A stretch of DNA of 64,000 bases from Bog-756 sp963704585 (GCA_963704585.1 OY969919.1:186001-250000), one strand, 5' to 3'; positions 24,787 to 34,234 are shown, numbered from the stretch's first letter. Notes: a model not told the origin generated them from the sequence alone. Translations and numbers: made by a program.

Positions 24787-26469
24787 GTGCCCGACACGGA
24801 TGCGGCACCCGCGAAGGGGAGCGGGACCAAGTTCATCTTCTTCACCGGCGGGGTGTCGTCGTCGTTGGGCAAGGGGCTCACCGCCGCATCGCTCGGCCGC
24901 CTGCTCAAGAGCCGCGGGCTGCGGGTCACGATGTGCAAGCTCGACCCGTACATCAACGTCGACCCCGGCACGATGAACCCTTTCGAGCACGGCGAGGTCT
25001 TCGTGACCGAGGACGGCGGCGAGACCGACCTCGACCTCGGCCACTACGAGCGCTTCATCGACGAGAACCTCCACAAGGACTCGAACGCGACGACCGGCCG
25101 GATCTACTCGTCGGTCATCGCCAAGGAGCGCCGCGGCGACTACCTCGGCAAGACGGTCCAGGTCATCCCCCACGTGACCGACGAGATCAAGCAGCGCATC
25201 CTCCGCCTTGGCGCCGACGACGAGGTCGATGTGGTGATCGTCGAGATCGGCGGCACCGTGGGCGACATCGAGATCGTCCCGTTCCTCGAGGCCATCCGGC
25301 AGTTCCGCCGCGACGTCGGGCGCGAGAACGTCTGCTACGTGCACCTCACGCTCGTGCCCTACCTGGGCCCGACCGGCGAGCAGAAGACGAAGCCGACCCA
25401 GCACTCGGTCACCGAACTGCGCAGTCGCGGCATCCAGCCCAACGTCATCGTCTGCCGCTCGGACCGCATGATCTCGGACGACCTCAAGCGCAAGATCTCC
25501 CTCCTCTGCGACGTCCCGATCGAGGCGGTGGTCTCGGCGGTCGACGCGGACAACATCTACAAGATCCCCCTCGTCCTCCACGAGGAGGGGATGGACCGCT
25601 ACATCCTCGACCTGCTCGAGTACGACGAAGCGGAGCACCCGATCGATCTCAGCGGCTGGCAGCGACTCGTCCGCCAGGTCGACGACGCGGTGCGGCCGGT
25701 CACCATCGGGATCATCGGCAAGTACGTGGACCTGCCCGACGCGTACCTGTCCGTCGTCGAGGCTCTCCGCCATGCGGGCTTCCACCACGGTGCGAAGGTC
25801 CAGATCGAGTGGGTCCAGGCGGCGACCGTGCCCGACCTGCTGCGTCACGACGGGCTGCGCCACTACGACGGGCTCGTGATACCGGGCGGATTCGGCGAGC
25901 GGGGCATCGAGGGCAAGATCGCGGCTGCCCACTACGCCCGGGTCGAGGGCGTCCCGCTGCTCGGGCTCTGCCTGGGGCTCCACGTGATGATCATCGACAT
26001 GGCCCGGTCGCTCGCGGGACTGGAGGGCGCGAACTCGAGGGAGTTCGAGGCGACCACCCGCCACGCCGTCATCGACCTCATGGACGACCAGCTCGACGTC
26101 GTGGACAAGGGCGGCACGATGCGGCTCGGCTCGTACGGCGCGCAGCTGCTCGCCGGATCGCAGGTGGCCAAGGCCTACGGGACCGAGGTCGTCTCCGAGC
26201 GGCACCGCCATCGCTACGAGGTCAACGCCCGCTACCGGGCGAAGCTCGAGGAGGTCGGCCTCGTCTGCTCCGGCGTGTCACCCGACGGGCGCCTCGTCGA
26301 GTTCATCGAGCTGCCAGAGCACCCCTTCTGGGTCGGCACCCAGGCGCACCCCGAGTTCAAGAGCCGTCCCGACAAGCCGCACCCCCTCTTCCGCGAGCTG
26401 GTCGGCGCCGCGCTCGACCGCGCCGAGGGGCGCGACCCGCGCCTCCTCGACGTCGGCGCGGTCGGCTGA
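24787..26469 (+). CDS. pyrG: CTP synthase
   Basis: Makes CTP from UTP, ATP and glutamine. The 560-residue enzyme has the synthetase domain first (FFTGGVSSSLGKGLTAASLG, then DPYINVDPGTMNPFEHGEVFV) and a class I glutamine amidotransferase domain from about residue 300, with the nucleophile Cys in LLGLCLGLHV and the catalytic His/Glu in GTQAHPEF. Start GTG 24787 follows a leaderless promoter. It lies 56 bp after recN; the mycobacterial genes between recN and pyrG (Rv1697, Rv1698) are absent here. Downstream NUDIX and xerD genes probably share its transcript. Confidence 0.97.
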   Translation: MPDTDAAPAKGSGTKFIFFTGGVSSSLGKGLTAASLGRLLKSRGLRVTMCKLDPYINVDPGTMNPFEHGEVFVTEDGGETDLDLGHYERFIDENLHKDSNATTGRIYSSVIAKERRGDYLGKTVQVIPHVTDEIKQRILRLGADDEVDVVIVEIGGTVGDIEIVPFLEAIRQFRRDVGRENVCYVHLTLVPYLGPTGEQKTKPTQHSVTELRSRGIQPNVIVCRSDRMISDDLKRKISLLCDVPIEAVVSAVDADNIYKIPLVLHEEGMDRYILDLLEYDEAEHPIDLSGWQRLVRQVDDAVRPVTIGIIGKYVDLPDAYLSVVEALRHAGFHHGAKVQIEWVQAATVPDLLRHDGLRHYDGLVIPGGFGERGIEGKIAAAHYARVEGVPLLGLCLGLHVMIIDMARSLAGLEGANSREFEATTRHAVIDLMDDQLDVVDKGGTMRLGSYGAQLLAGSQVAKAYGTEVVSERHRHRYEVNARYRAKLEEVGLVCSGVSPDGRLVEFIELPEHPFWVGTQAHPEFKSRPDKPHPLFRELVGAALDRAEGRDPRLLDVGAVG

Positions 26470-26484
26470 CCAGCGGTCCCGGCG

Positions 26485-27060
26485 GTGGAGCGCGGTCCGT
26501 CCGCGGAGGCAGGCGGGTTCCACCAGGTGGAGGAGGAGGTCGTGCACCGCGGGTGGGCGATCTCGCTCGTGCGTGCGACCTTCGTGGACCCCGAGGGCTC
26601 CGAGTTCGAGCGCGACATCGTGCGTCACCCCGGTGCGGTCGCGGTCGTGGCGGTCACCGGGCGCGACACGGTGCTCCTGGTCCGGCAGTACCGCCCGGCC
26701 GTCGACCGCTGGGTGCTCGAGATACCGGCCGGGACCCGCGACGTCGAGGGGGAGCCCGAAGAGGTGACCGCGACCCGTGAGCTCGCCGAAGAGGTCGGCC
26801 GCGCGGCGAAGCGACTCGAGCTCCTGACCCGTTGCGTGATCACGCCGGGCTTCTGTGACGAGGTCGCGACGATCTACCTCGCCACCGGGCTCTCGTTGGT
26901 CGCGATCGACCGCCGGGGCATCGAGGAGCGGTTCATGTCGACCGTCGAGGTGGCGCTCGACGAATTCGACGCGATGGTCGACGCGGGGGGGATCGTCGAC
27001 GCGTCGACCATCCTCGGTGTCGGCCTCGCACGCCGGCGGCTCGCGGCGGCCGGACGGTGA
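26485..27060 (+). CDS. NUDIX hydrolase, ADP-ribose pyrophosphatase type
   Basis: A 191-residue NUDIX protein of the ADPRase group (Rv1700-like position). The box reads PAGTRDVEGEPEEVTATREL followed by AEEVG, with the catalytic REL/EE residues intact; the Gly-to-Glu spacing is one longer than the textbook box, as also seen in mycobacterial homologues. Predicted to hydrolyse ADP-ribose to AMP and ribose 5-phosphate. GTG start 15 bp after pyrG; stop overlaps the xerD start (GTGA). Confidence 0.92.
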   Translation: MERGPSAEAGGFHQVEEEVVHRGWAISLVRATFVDPEGSEFERDIVRHPGAVAVVAVTGRDTVLLVRQYRPAVDRWVLEIPAGTRDVEGEPEEVTATRELAEEVGRAAKRLELLTRCVITPGFCDEVATIYLATGLSLVAIDRRGIEERFMSTVEVALDEFDAMVDAGGIVDASTILGVGLARRRLAAAGR

Positions 27061-27989
27061 GCGAGGCCCTCACCCGCGAGGCCGAGGAGTTCCTCTCGTG
27101 GCTCGCGGTCGAGAAGGGCCGGTCGCAGCACACGCTCGCCGCCTACCGCCGCGACCTCGCGGGCTGGGAGGGCTGGGCGGGAGACCATGGCCTCGCACCG
27201 CTCGAGGCCGGTCCGGAGGCCATCGAGCGCTATCTGGCCGAGCGGCGTGCGGCGGGGTGGAGTCCGGCGTCGCTCGCCCGCGCCACGACGGCGCTCCGCG
27301 GCCTCTACCGCTTCCTCGTCGCCGAGGGCACCATCGGCTGGGACCCGACCGCGGACGTGCGCTCCCCGCGGCTCGGGCGACGGCTGCCCAAGGCGCTCGA
27401 GGAGCGCGAGGTGCTCTCGCTCCTCGACTCGGCGGGCGGCGAGGAGCCGACCGACCTGCGCGACCGCGCCCTGCTCGAGCTGCTCTACGGCACGGGAGCC
27501 CGCATCTCGGAGGTCGTCGGGCTCTCGGTCGTCGACGTCCGCCGCGACGACGGCCTCCTCCGTGTCTTCGGCAAGGGTGCGAAGGAGCGCCTCGTGCCCG
27601 TCGGCGGCCCGGCCCGGTTCGCAGTCGGCCGGTGGCTCGGCCCGTCGGGACGGCCGCTGCTCGCACCGGCGCGCTGGGCGCGGCGGACCGACGAGGAGGC
27701 ACTCTTCCTCAACGTCCGCGGGGGCCGCCTCAGCCGGCAGGGTGCGTGGGGGATCGTGCGCCAGCACGCGGACCGCGTCGGGCTCGGTGGGCGGGTGAGC
27801 CCGCACGTCCTGCGCCACTCGTGCGCGAGTCACATGCTCGCCCACGGCGCGGACATCCGCGTCGTCCAGGAGCTGCTCGGACACGTCTCGATCGCGACCA
27901 CACAGATCTACACGACCCTGAGCCAGGAGCACCTCCGGGCCACCTACGAGCGTGCCCACCCGCGGGCCGGAGGGGTACCGGCCAGGTAG
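27057..27989 (+). CDS. xerD: Tyrosine recombinase XerD/XerC
   Basis: Site-specific recombinase that resolves chromosome dimers at dif. The 310-residue protein has the SAM-like N-terminal domain (LSWLAVEKGRSQHTLAAYRRDL) and a catalytic domain with GTGARISE (Arg), GKGAKER (Lys), HVLRHSCASHML (His/Arg), LLGHVSIATTQIY (His and the nucleophile Tyr). Position after the NUDIX gene and before the scp genes corresponds to Rv1701 (XerD); XerC cannot be excluded. GTG start overlaps the NUDIX stop. Chromosomal housekeeping, not a sign of a mobile element. Confidence 0.93.
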   Translation: MSEALTREAEEFLSWLAVEKGRSQHTLAAYRRDLAGWEGWAGDHGLAPLEAGPEAIERYLAERRAAGWSPASLARATTALRGLYRFLVAEGTIGWDPTADVRSPRLGRRLPKALEEREVLSLLDSAGGEEPTDLRDRALLELLYGTGARISEVVGLSVVDVRRDDGLLRVFGKGAKERLVPVGGPARFAVGRWLGPSGRPLLAPARWARRTDEEALFLNVRGGRLSRQGAWGIVRQHADRVGLGGRVSPHVLRHSCASHMLAHGADIRVVQELLGHVSIATTQIYTTLSQEHLRATYERAHPRAGGVPAR

Positions 27990-27992
27990 GAT
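27987..27992 (+). promoter_or_regulatory. Leaderless -10 element of the DksA-type gene
   Basis: TAGGAT, formed partly by the xerD stop codon, seven bases before GTG 28000. The start would be leaderless. Confidence 0.5.
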
Positions 27993-27999
27993 CGGCCCT

Positions 28000-28338
28000 G
28001 TGACGAGCGACGCCCCCACCATCGACTACCGCGAGCTCCTCGAGGGCGAGATGCAGCGGCTCCAGGCGGAGCTCTCCGAGCTCGGCTTCGGTGAGAGCGG
28101 GGGCCTCCACTACGACCCCAACTTCGCCGACTCGAGCCAGGTGACCGCCGAGCGGGGCGAGGCCGAGGTCCTCGCGGGCCAGCTGCGGGAGTCGCTCGAC
28201 GAGGTCTCCCAGGCGCTCGCCCGCCTCGAGGAGGGCAGCTACGGCACCTGCGAGGTGTGCGGCCAGCCGATCAACCCGGCCCGCCTCGAGGCGATGCCGG
28301 CCACGCGGTTCTGCATCAACCACGCCAACCGTTCCTGA
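28000..28338 (+). CDS. TraR/DksA-type zinc-finger protein
   Basis: A 112-residue protein of the TraR/DksA family, which binds the RNA polymerase secondary channel in proteobacteria. Helical N-terminal half with acidic residues (LLEGEMQRLQAELSELGFGE), then GTCEVCGQPINPARLEAMP and a C-terminal FCINH. The zinc ligands thus look like C-x2-C and C-x2-H in place of four Cys. Start GTG 28000, 7 nt after TAGGAT. Actinobacterial members are poorly studied; a role in transcription control is family-based inference. Confidence 0.87.
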   Translation: MTSDAPTIDYRELLEGEMQRLQAELSELGFGESGGLHYDPNFADSSQVTAERGEAEVLAGQLRESLDEVSQALARLEEGSYGTCEVCGQPINPARLEAMPATRFCINHANRS

Positions 28339-28354
28339 ACGGTCCGGACGACCG

Positions 28355-29134
28355 ATGGCCTTCGGGGGCGCCGGCGGGCCGGGTGGTGCCGGACGGGCGC
28401 GGCGGCGCTTCCAGCCGAGCCAGCAGACGCTCATCATCGTGGCGATCGCAGTCGTCCTCGGGGTCCTGCTCGTGGTCGAGCACCGGATCACCCGCTTCGA
28501 GATCATCTACTTCGCGGTCCTGATCCCGTCGATCATCCTCCACGAGCTCTCCCACGGGGTGGTCGCACTCGCCTTCGGCGACGACACCGCGAAGCGGGCG
28601 GGCCGGCTCACCCTCAACCCGATCGCCCACGTCGACCCGGTCGGCACCCTGCTCGTCCCGGCGGTCCTCTCCCTCTCGGGCCTCGGCGCCTACGGCTGGG
28701 CGAAACCGGTGCCGGTCAACCCCAATCGGCTGCGCAGCCCGCGCAACCACACGGTGCTGGTCTCGCTCGTCGGCCCGCTGACCAACTTCGCGCTCGCCGC
28801 CGCGATGGGAGCGCTCTACGTCGCGACGACGACGCCGAACGTCCGCCAGCTCGTCAACCTGCTGCAGGTCTACCCGCCGGGCCTGCTCTCGCAGATCTTC
28901 TTCATCGCCGGGCTCGCCAACATCGTGCTGGGCCTCTTCAACCTCCTCCCGTGCCCGCCGCTCGACGGCGCCTCGGTGCTCGAGCGCCTCCTTCCCGCGC
29001 GGATGCTCCCCGAGTACTACCGCCTCCAGCCCCTCCTCATGTTCCTGCCCTTCGTCCTCATCCTGATCTTCCACAACGCGTGGTCCCAGCTCCTCGGACA
29101 CGTGATCCACTGGTGGTCGGGCGTCTTGGCGTGA
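28355..29134 (+). CDS. Site-2 protease family (M50) membrane metalloprotease
   Basis: A 259-residue polytopic zinc protease of the compact M50/S2P group. Gly/Arg-rich start, then helices with the catalytic HELSH (HExxH) around residue 63, a long loop with PVPVNPNRLRSPRN, and the third zinc ligand in NLLPCPPLDGASVL. No PDZ domain. Such short S2P homologues occur widely in actinobacteria with unknown substrates. The ATG lies 16 bp after the dksA-type gene, and the stop overlaps the GTG of the next membrane protein. Confidence 0.92.
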   Translation: MAFGGAGGPGGAGRARRRFQPSQQTLIIVAIAVVLGVLLVVEHRITRFEIIYFAVLIPSIILHELSHGVVALAFGDDTAKRAGRLTLNPIAHVDPVGTLLVPAVLSLSGLGAYGWAKPVPVNPNRLRSPRNHTVLVSLVGPLTNFALAAAMGALYVATTTPNVRQLVNLLQVYPPGLLSQIFFIAGLANIVLGLFNLLPCPPLDGASVLERLLPARMLPEYYRLQPLLMFLPFVLILIFHNAWSQLLGHVIHWWSGVLA

Positions 29135-30409
29135 GCGGCCGGGACGGCGCTCCGACGCGCCGCCTCGCGCCCTACGCCCTCGCCGGCCTCCTCCTCGCCC
29201 TCGACTACCTGCTCGTGGCCCGCGGGCTCGCGCACGTGCGCCCGGGGTCCGACTACGCGGTCTGGGCCCTCGACCACGTCGCGTACTCCGACGTGCTCAA
29301 GCTCAGCCTCGACCACTACCTGCGCGTCGGTCACGTGATCCACCCGTTGCCCTACGTGCACGACCGCATCGAGTACCCGGTGCTCCTCGGGTTCACCCTC
29401 TGGCTGCCCACGTGGCTGCCCGGCGGGCCGGCCACCTGGCTCGCCGCAGCCGGCGTCCTCACCGCGGCAGGGACCTTCGCGAGCATCGCGCTGGTTCGGC
29501 GGGTGCACCCGCCCTCGGCCTGGTGGCTCGCCGCGTCGCCCGCGCTCCTCCTCGACGCGGCGATCAACTGGGACATGGTCGGCATCGCCTTCCTCGTGGG
29601 CGGCGTGGTCTGGTTCGGGCTCCGACACCACGTCGCGAGCGGCGTGGCGACGGCGATCGGCACCTGGTTCAAGCTCTTCCCGGTGGTCGTCGCCCCACTC
29701 GCGGTCGCGGCCCTCGGGGGTCGGTGGTGGCGGGCGCGCCAGGCGGGCGGTGGCCCCGACGGGATCGTCGCAGTCTCCCCGGGAGCGGACCTCGCCGCAT
29801 GGCTGGTCCCGTTCGCGGTGGTGTCGGCCGTCGTCGTGGTGCCGTTCCTCCTGGTGGCACCCTCGAACACCCTCTTCTTCTTCCGCTACAACGGCACCCG
29901 CGCCGAGAAGGACTCCATCTGGGGGCTGCTCGGCCGCCTGGTCGGCTCGCACACGGTCGACAGCCATCTCGTCGACCTCTGCTCACTCGTGATCGTGACG
30001 GCGGCCCTCGCGTACGGCTGTCTGTCGCTCTGGCGCCTCCCACCGGACCGGCACGGCCGCGCGCTCGCGCTGGCGTCCGCCATCGCGGTCATCGCCTGGA
30101 TGGCGGTCAACAAGGTCTGGAACCCGCAGTACCTGCTCTGGGTCTTCGCGGCCGGCGCGGTCGCCCAGCTCCCGAGCGCGCTATGGCGTCGCGCTCGGCG
30201 CCGTCGCGGTCTACGACTGGCTCTTCGAGTTCGTGGCCCGGGTGCCGGACCACACCGACCCGTACTCGTGGATGGGGTACTCCGCAGTCGTCGCGCGCAC
30301 GGCAGTCATGGCCGCGATGGTCGCCTGGTCGGTCGGTCGGCTGCGTGACCTCGTGGCCGAGCCGACGGCGCCCGCCCGCGTCGAGGCGGCCGCACCGGCT
30401 CCGCTGTGA
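29131..30409 (+). CDS. GT87-like polytopic membrane glycosyltransferase, apparent frameshift
   Basis: About 425 residues after correction, with roughly ten hydrophobic helices. DRIEYPVLLGFTLWLPTWLP and WFKLFPVVVAPLAVAAL resemble polyprenol-phosphate-mannose-dependent GT87/DUF2029 enzymes. GTG start overlaps the protease stop. At about 30170-30184 the frame must shift by +1: the original frame turns Arg-rich and stops at 30348, while the second frame continues as YGVALGAVAVYDWLFEFVAR, contains another helix, and ends at TGA 30407, exactly overlapping the yfhO-like start (GTGA). That overlap strongly supports the corrected end. Sugar donor and acceptor unknown. Confidence 0.8.
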
Positions 30410-33249
30410 CCGCGACCGGCGCGGTGACCGCGCCGGACCGACCGACGCGCACCGCCCGGGCGGACCGCCGGCGGCTCCGCGACTGGATGCGCGCCCGTCC
30501 CGGGCTCGTCGTCCTGCTCCTCGTCCCACCGGTGGTGCTCGGCTCGGCGCTCCTCGTCGGCACGGTGTTCGCCGACGGCGACAACCTGCTCCAGAACTTC
30601 CCGCTCCGCACCCTGGTCGGCCGTGACCTCGCCCACGGCGTCCTACCCCTCTGGAACCCCTACCTCTTCGGGGGGATGCCGCTCCTCGGCGGGTTCAACG
30701 CCGGCGCCTCGTACCCGACGACCTGGCTCACCGCCGTCCTCCCACAACCGAACGCGTGGACCCTCAACCTCGCCCTCGCCTACGACCTCGCCGTCGCCGG
30801 CACCTACGCCTTCTTGCGCCGTGAAGGCGTGGGCTCCACCGCCGCGACCTTCGGCGCCGGCACGTTCGCGTTCGCCGGCTACCTGAGCGCCCAGATCGTC
30901 CACCTCGACCTCGTCGAGGGCGCGGCCTGGTTGCCGTGGACCCTGCTCGCGGTCCACGGGCTCACCGCGGAGGGGCGCGGGGGTCGCTCGGGACGGCGGG
31001 CGGTCCGCGGCTGGCTCGCCCTGCTCGCCCTCTCGGTCGGGATGGCCCTCCTGACCGGCGGGGTCGAGGCGATCATCGACAGCGCGGTCCTCGTCGGGAT
31101 CTACGTCGTCGGCCGGCTCGTCCTCGAGCGCAAGCTCCCGCGAACGGTGCGCCGGCCGCCGGCGGCGACCGTGGGCCTCCTCGCCGCCGGCGTCGCCGGC
31201 GGCCTCGCGCTCGGTGCGGCGCAGTGGCTCCCGGGGCTCGCCTTCCAGTCGCAGTCCCAGCGGGCCTCGGCGTCGTACGCGTTCTTCTCGACCGGCTCCC
31301 TCCCTGCCCGCCTGCTGACGCTCGGAGCGACGCCGTTCGTGCTCGGCACCAACCAGGACCGCCCGGCCTACTACGCGGGCCCCTACAACTTCCCCGAGGT
31401 CACGAGCTACGTGGGGATCCTCGCGCTCGTCGCCGCCTGCGCCCTCTTCGCGCGCCGGCGCCGGCGCGCGCCGGAGGCCCGCCGGTGGTGGGTCTGGTAC
31501 GCGGTGCTCGCGGTCGGGCTCCTCTCCGCGCTCGGCGCGCAGACCCCCTTCGGGCGGGTCCTCTTCGAGCTGCCGCTCGTGCAGAGCGAGCGCCTCCTCA
31601 ACCGCAACCTCCTCCTCGTCGACTTCGCGCTCGCCGTCCTGCTGGCCTGGTGGGCACACCTCCTCCTCGACCGGGCCGAGACGCCGCCCGACCCGGCCGT
31701 CACCGTCCGCGCACGCTGGCGACCGGGGGAGCGGGCCGAGGTGCTGCTCACCTGTCTGCCGCTCGCCTTCGTCACGGTCGTGACCGTCGCAGCTTGGGCG
31801 GACGCGCCCGAGCTCGAGCGCCTCCTCGGCGCCCAGTTCGCGATCGACACGCGGACCCGGGTCGTCCTCGCCGCCATCGTGACCGGCTTCGCGCTCGTGG
31901 CCGCGGTCGCCACGTGGGTCGCGCTGGTCGACGCGCGCTTCGGCCGCCGGCGGCTCCGGCGGCTGCTCGCCGGCGTGCTCGTCGTGGACCTGGTCGGGTT
32001 CAACGCCCTCGTGCTCCGCCCGCCCGTCACCCAGTCGCACGCGCAGGCGCAGGGGAGCGCGGCGACCCGTTTCACTGCCCTCGTGGGCGACGGCCGCTTC
32101 ATCGTCTACGACCCCGACCAGTTCCACGCCGACGAGCTCCAGGCCCTCGGCCAGACCGACCTCAACACCTTCAACCGGCTGCCGAGCGCCCAGGGGTACA
32201 CCGCGCTCACCGACGCCCGGTACTACGCGGCGACGGGCGCCCATTACCAGGAGGACCTCGACGCGGCGACCCTGGCCGGCACCGTCTGGGACGAGCTCAA
32301 CGTGACGACACTGCTGACCCTGCCCTCGTACTTCGTCTCGCCGGTGGGGACCCCGCCGAGCGGGCCCGGCTCGATCCCCTTCGCCGCCGCCCCCCAGCTC
32401 TACAACGGCTCGCCGACCGCCAACACCGGGCCGGCCGCGATCGACCCCGCCGCCGACCACCGCTGGTACTTCGGTGGCCCGCTCACGGTGCGGTCGTGGT
32501 CGTTTCGGCTCTTCGAGGGGTCGGTCGGCACCATCAGGGTCGGCCTCCTCGACGAGGGCGGCGCGGTCCACTGGCTGGCGGCTCCGAGCTCGGAGGCGAC
32601 CGCGGTCGCACCGGTCGTACACGTCGACCTGCCGGACCCGGTGCGTGCGACCGGAGTGGTGGTCGCGAACAACGGCGCGGGCACGGCGGTCATCGGCGTG
32701 CCGACCGCCGTGACCGTCGGGACGGGCACGCTCGCGCTCGACGGCCCCCTCCAGTACGGGGTGGTCTCGCCGCACTGGGCGTACGCGGGCACGTTCGGCT
32801 CCTTCGGCGTCTTCCACAACGCGTCGGCCCGCGGCTGGGCGTGGACCGTGCCGAAGGATGGCGGCGCGGGAGGCGCGACGACGGTCGCCGCGTCGGCGCC
32901 GGACCAGGGCGGAGGACAGGCGATCACCGTGCAGTCGGGGGGTGCGGTCGACCTCGTGCGCTCCGAGACGTACGGCACCGGCTGGCACGCGACGGTCGAG
33001 TCGCTCACGGCCCGCACCGGTGGGACCGCGGGCGGATCCACGACCGCGCCGGTGCTCGCGGCGGGCCTCCTCCAGTCGGTCGCCCTTCCGGGGCCCGGTC
33101 GCTACCGTGTGACGTTCACCTACGAGCCGCTGCCCGCGACCGTCGGGATCGTGCTCAGCGCCGTCGCGGCGCTCGCGCTCGTCGCCGGGGCGGCCGTCGA
33201 GGGGGTGGCGGCCGAGCGCCGCCGCCGGGCGCGCCTCAGGTCGGGCTGA
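30406..33249 (+). CDS. YfhO-family large membrane protein
   Basis: A 947-residue integral membrane protein of the YfhO/GT-C-like superfamily: first helix about 34-53, a luminal DGDNLLQNFPLRTLVGRDL loop, WNPYLFGGMPLLGGFNAG, then more than ten helices up to about residue 520, a ~370-residue extracytoplasmic beta-rich region, and one last helix before a basic tail. In Firmicutes YfhO is linked to glycosylation of lipoteichoic acid; in actinobacteria the role is open. Paired with the GT87-like gene by a GTGA overlap, suggesting a joint role in surface-glycan assembly. Its 3' end overlaps convergent trpS by 14 bp. Confidence 0.85.
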   Translation: MTATGAVTAPDRPTRTARADRRRLRDWMRARPGLVVLLLVPPVVLGSALLVGTVFADGDNLLQNFPLRTLVGRDLAHGVLPLWNPYLFGGMPLLGGFNAGASYPTTWLTAVLPQPNAWTLNLALAYDLAVAGTYAFLRREGVGSTAATFGAGTFAFAGYLSAQIVHLDLVEGAAWLPWTLLAVHGLTAEGRGGRSGRRAVRGWLALLALSVGMALLTGGVEAIIDSAVLVGIYVVGRLVLERKLPRTVRRPPAATVGLLAAGVAGGLALGAAQWLPGLAFQSQSQRASASYAFFSTGSLPARLLTLGATPFVLGTNQDRPAYYAGPYNFPEVTSYVGILALVAACALFARRRRRAPEARRWWVWYAVLAVGLLSALGAQTPFGRVLFELPLVQSERLLNRNLLLVDFALAVLLAWWAHLLLDRAETPPDPAVTVRARWRPGERAEVLLTCLPLAFVTVVTVAAWADAPELERLLGAQFAIDTRTRVVLAAIVTGFALVAAVATWVALVDARFGRRRLRRLLAGVLVVDLVGFNALVLRPPVTQSHAQAQGSAATRFTALVGDGRFIVYDPDQFHADELQALGQTDLNTFNRLPSAQGYTALTDARYYAATGAHYQEDLDAATLAGTVWDELNVTTLLTLPSYFVSPVGTPPSGPGSIPFAAAPQLYNGSPTANTGPAAIDPAADHRWYFGGPLTVRSWSFRLFEGSVGTIRVGLLDEGGAVHWLAAPSSEATAVAPVVHVDLPDPVRATGVVVANNGAGTAVIGVPTAVTVGTGTLALDGPLQYGVVSPHWAYAGTFGSFGVFHNASARGWAWTVPKDGGAGGATTVAASAPDQGGGQAITVQSGGAVDLVRSETYGTGWHATVESLTARTGGTAGGSTTAPVLAAGLLQSVALPGPGRYRVTFTYEPLPATVGIVLSAVAALALVAGAAVEGVAAERRRRARLRSG

Positions 33250-34220
33250 GCAGTCCGGCCGCGTCCGCGGCCCGCCGGTAGGTCGCGCCGGCGATCGCCC
33301 GCGCCTTCGCCGCGCCGAGCTCGAGCAGCCCGGGCACCGCGGCGGGGTCCGCGGCCAGCTCGGCCCGACGTTCACGGACCGGTCGGAGCAGCTCGACGAG
33401 CGCGTCGGCGAGGTCGGCCTTGAGGTCGCCGTAGCGGGCGTAGCCCTCCGCCGCCTCCGGCGGCGTCCGCCCGGTCGCCACCGCGAGGAGCTCGAGCAGG
33501 TTGGCGAGTCCCGGCTTGGCCTCGGGGTCGTAGCGGACCTCGCCGTCGGTGTCGGTCACCGCCTTCTTGACCTTGCGCACGATGGCCTCGGGCTCGTCGA
33601 GCAGGAGGATCGTCCCGAGCGGGGAGTTGACCGACTTGGACATCTTGCGCTCGGGGTGCTGCAGGTCCATCACCCGGGCCCCGATCGCGGGGATCGAGGC
33701 CTCGGGCACGACGAGGGTCTCGCCGTAGCGGTGGTTGAACCGGAGGGCCAGCTCGCGGGCGAGCTCGAGGTGCTGGCGCTGGTCGTCGCCGACGGGGACC
33801 CGCTCGGCGTCGTAGAGGAGGATGTCGGCGGCCATGAGGACGGGGTAGGTGAACAGGCCGACCCGGACCGAGTCGCGACCCTCGCTCTTCTCCTTGAACT
33901 GCGTCATGCGGCCGAGCTCGCCCATCGTGGCCGTGCACTCGAGGAGCCAGGTGAGCTGGGTGTGCTCGACCACGTGGCTCTGCACGAAGAGGGTGCACCG
34001 CTCGGGATCGAGCCCGGCGGCGAGCAGGTCGAGCGCGGTGTCGTGGGTCCGCGCCGCGCAGCTCGTCCGGGTCGACGTCGAGGGTCAGGGCGTGCAGGTC
34101 GACGATGCAGTAGAACGCGTCGTGCGCGTCCTGGTCGGCGACCCAGTTGCGGATGGCCCCGAGGTAGTTGCCGAGATGCAAGTCGCCGCTGGGCTGCAGG
34201 CCGGAGAGGACGCGGGGCAT
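33236..34220 (-). CDS. trpS: Tryptophanyl-tRNA synthetase, apparent frameshift
   Basis: Charges tRNA-Trp; essential. The N-terminal part (MPRVLSGLQPSGDLHLGNYL, the HIGH-equivalent) reads in one frame up to LTLDVDPDELR, and the rest (ALDLLAAGLDPERCTLFVQS onward, including the KMSKS motif in ERKMSKSVNS) in another. One extra G in the GCGCC-rich stretch near 34051-34059 explains the break; removal gives about 327 residues, the normal size. Both catalytic motifs are needed, so either the sequence has an indel here or the gene is dead, which is implausible unless a second trpS exists. ATG 34220 is 8 nt after TACGAT. Confidence 0.88.
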
Positions 34221-34228
34221 GGTCGGCC

Positions 34229-34234
34229 ATCGTA
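34229..34234 (-). promoter_or_regulatory. Leaderless -10 element of trpS
   Basis: TACGAT on the minus strand, eight bases before the trpS ATG. It shares a 69-bp divergent region with the scpA promoter. Confidence 0.5.

Noticed and set aside
27057..27989. Tyrosine recombinase as sign of an integrated element
   Set aside because: Its position between NUDIX and scp genes matches the chromosomal XerD gene of actinobacteria, with no element boundaries nearby.
30170..30184. Programmed ribosomal frameshifting in the GT87-like gene and the other broken genes
   Set aside because: No slippery heptamer plus structure common to the sites; signs differ (+1 and -1), and unrelated genes are affected, which fits sequence errors better.
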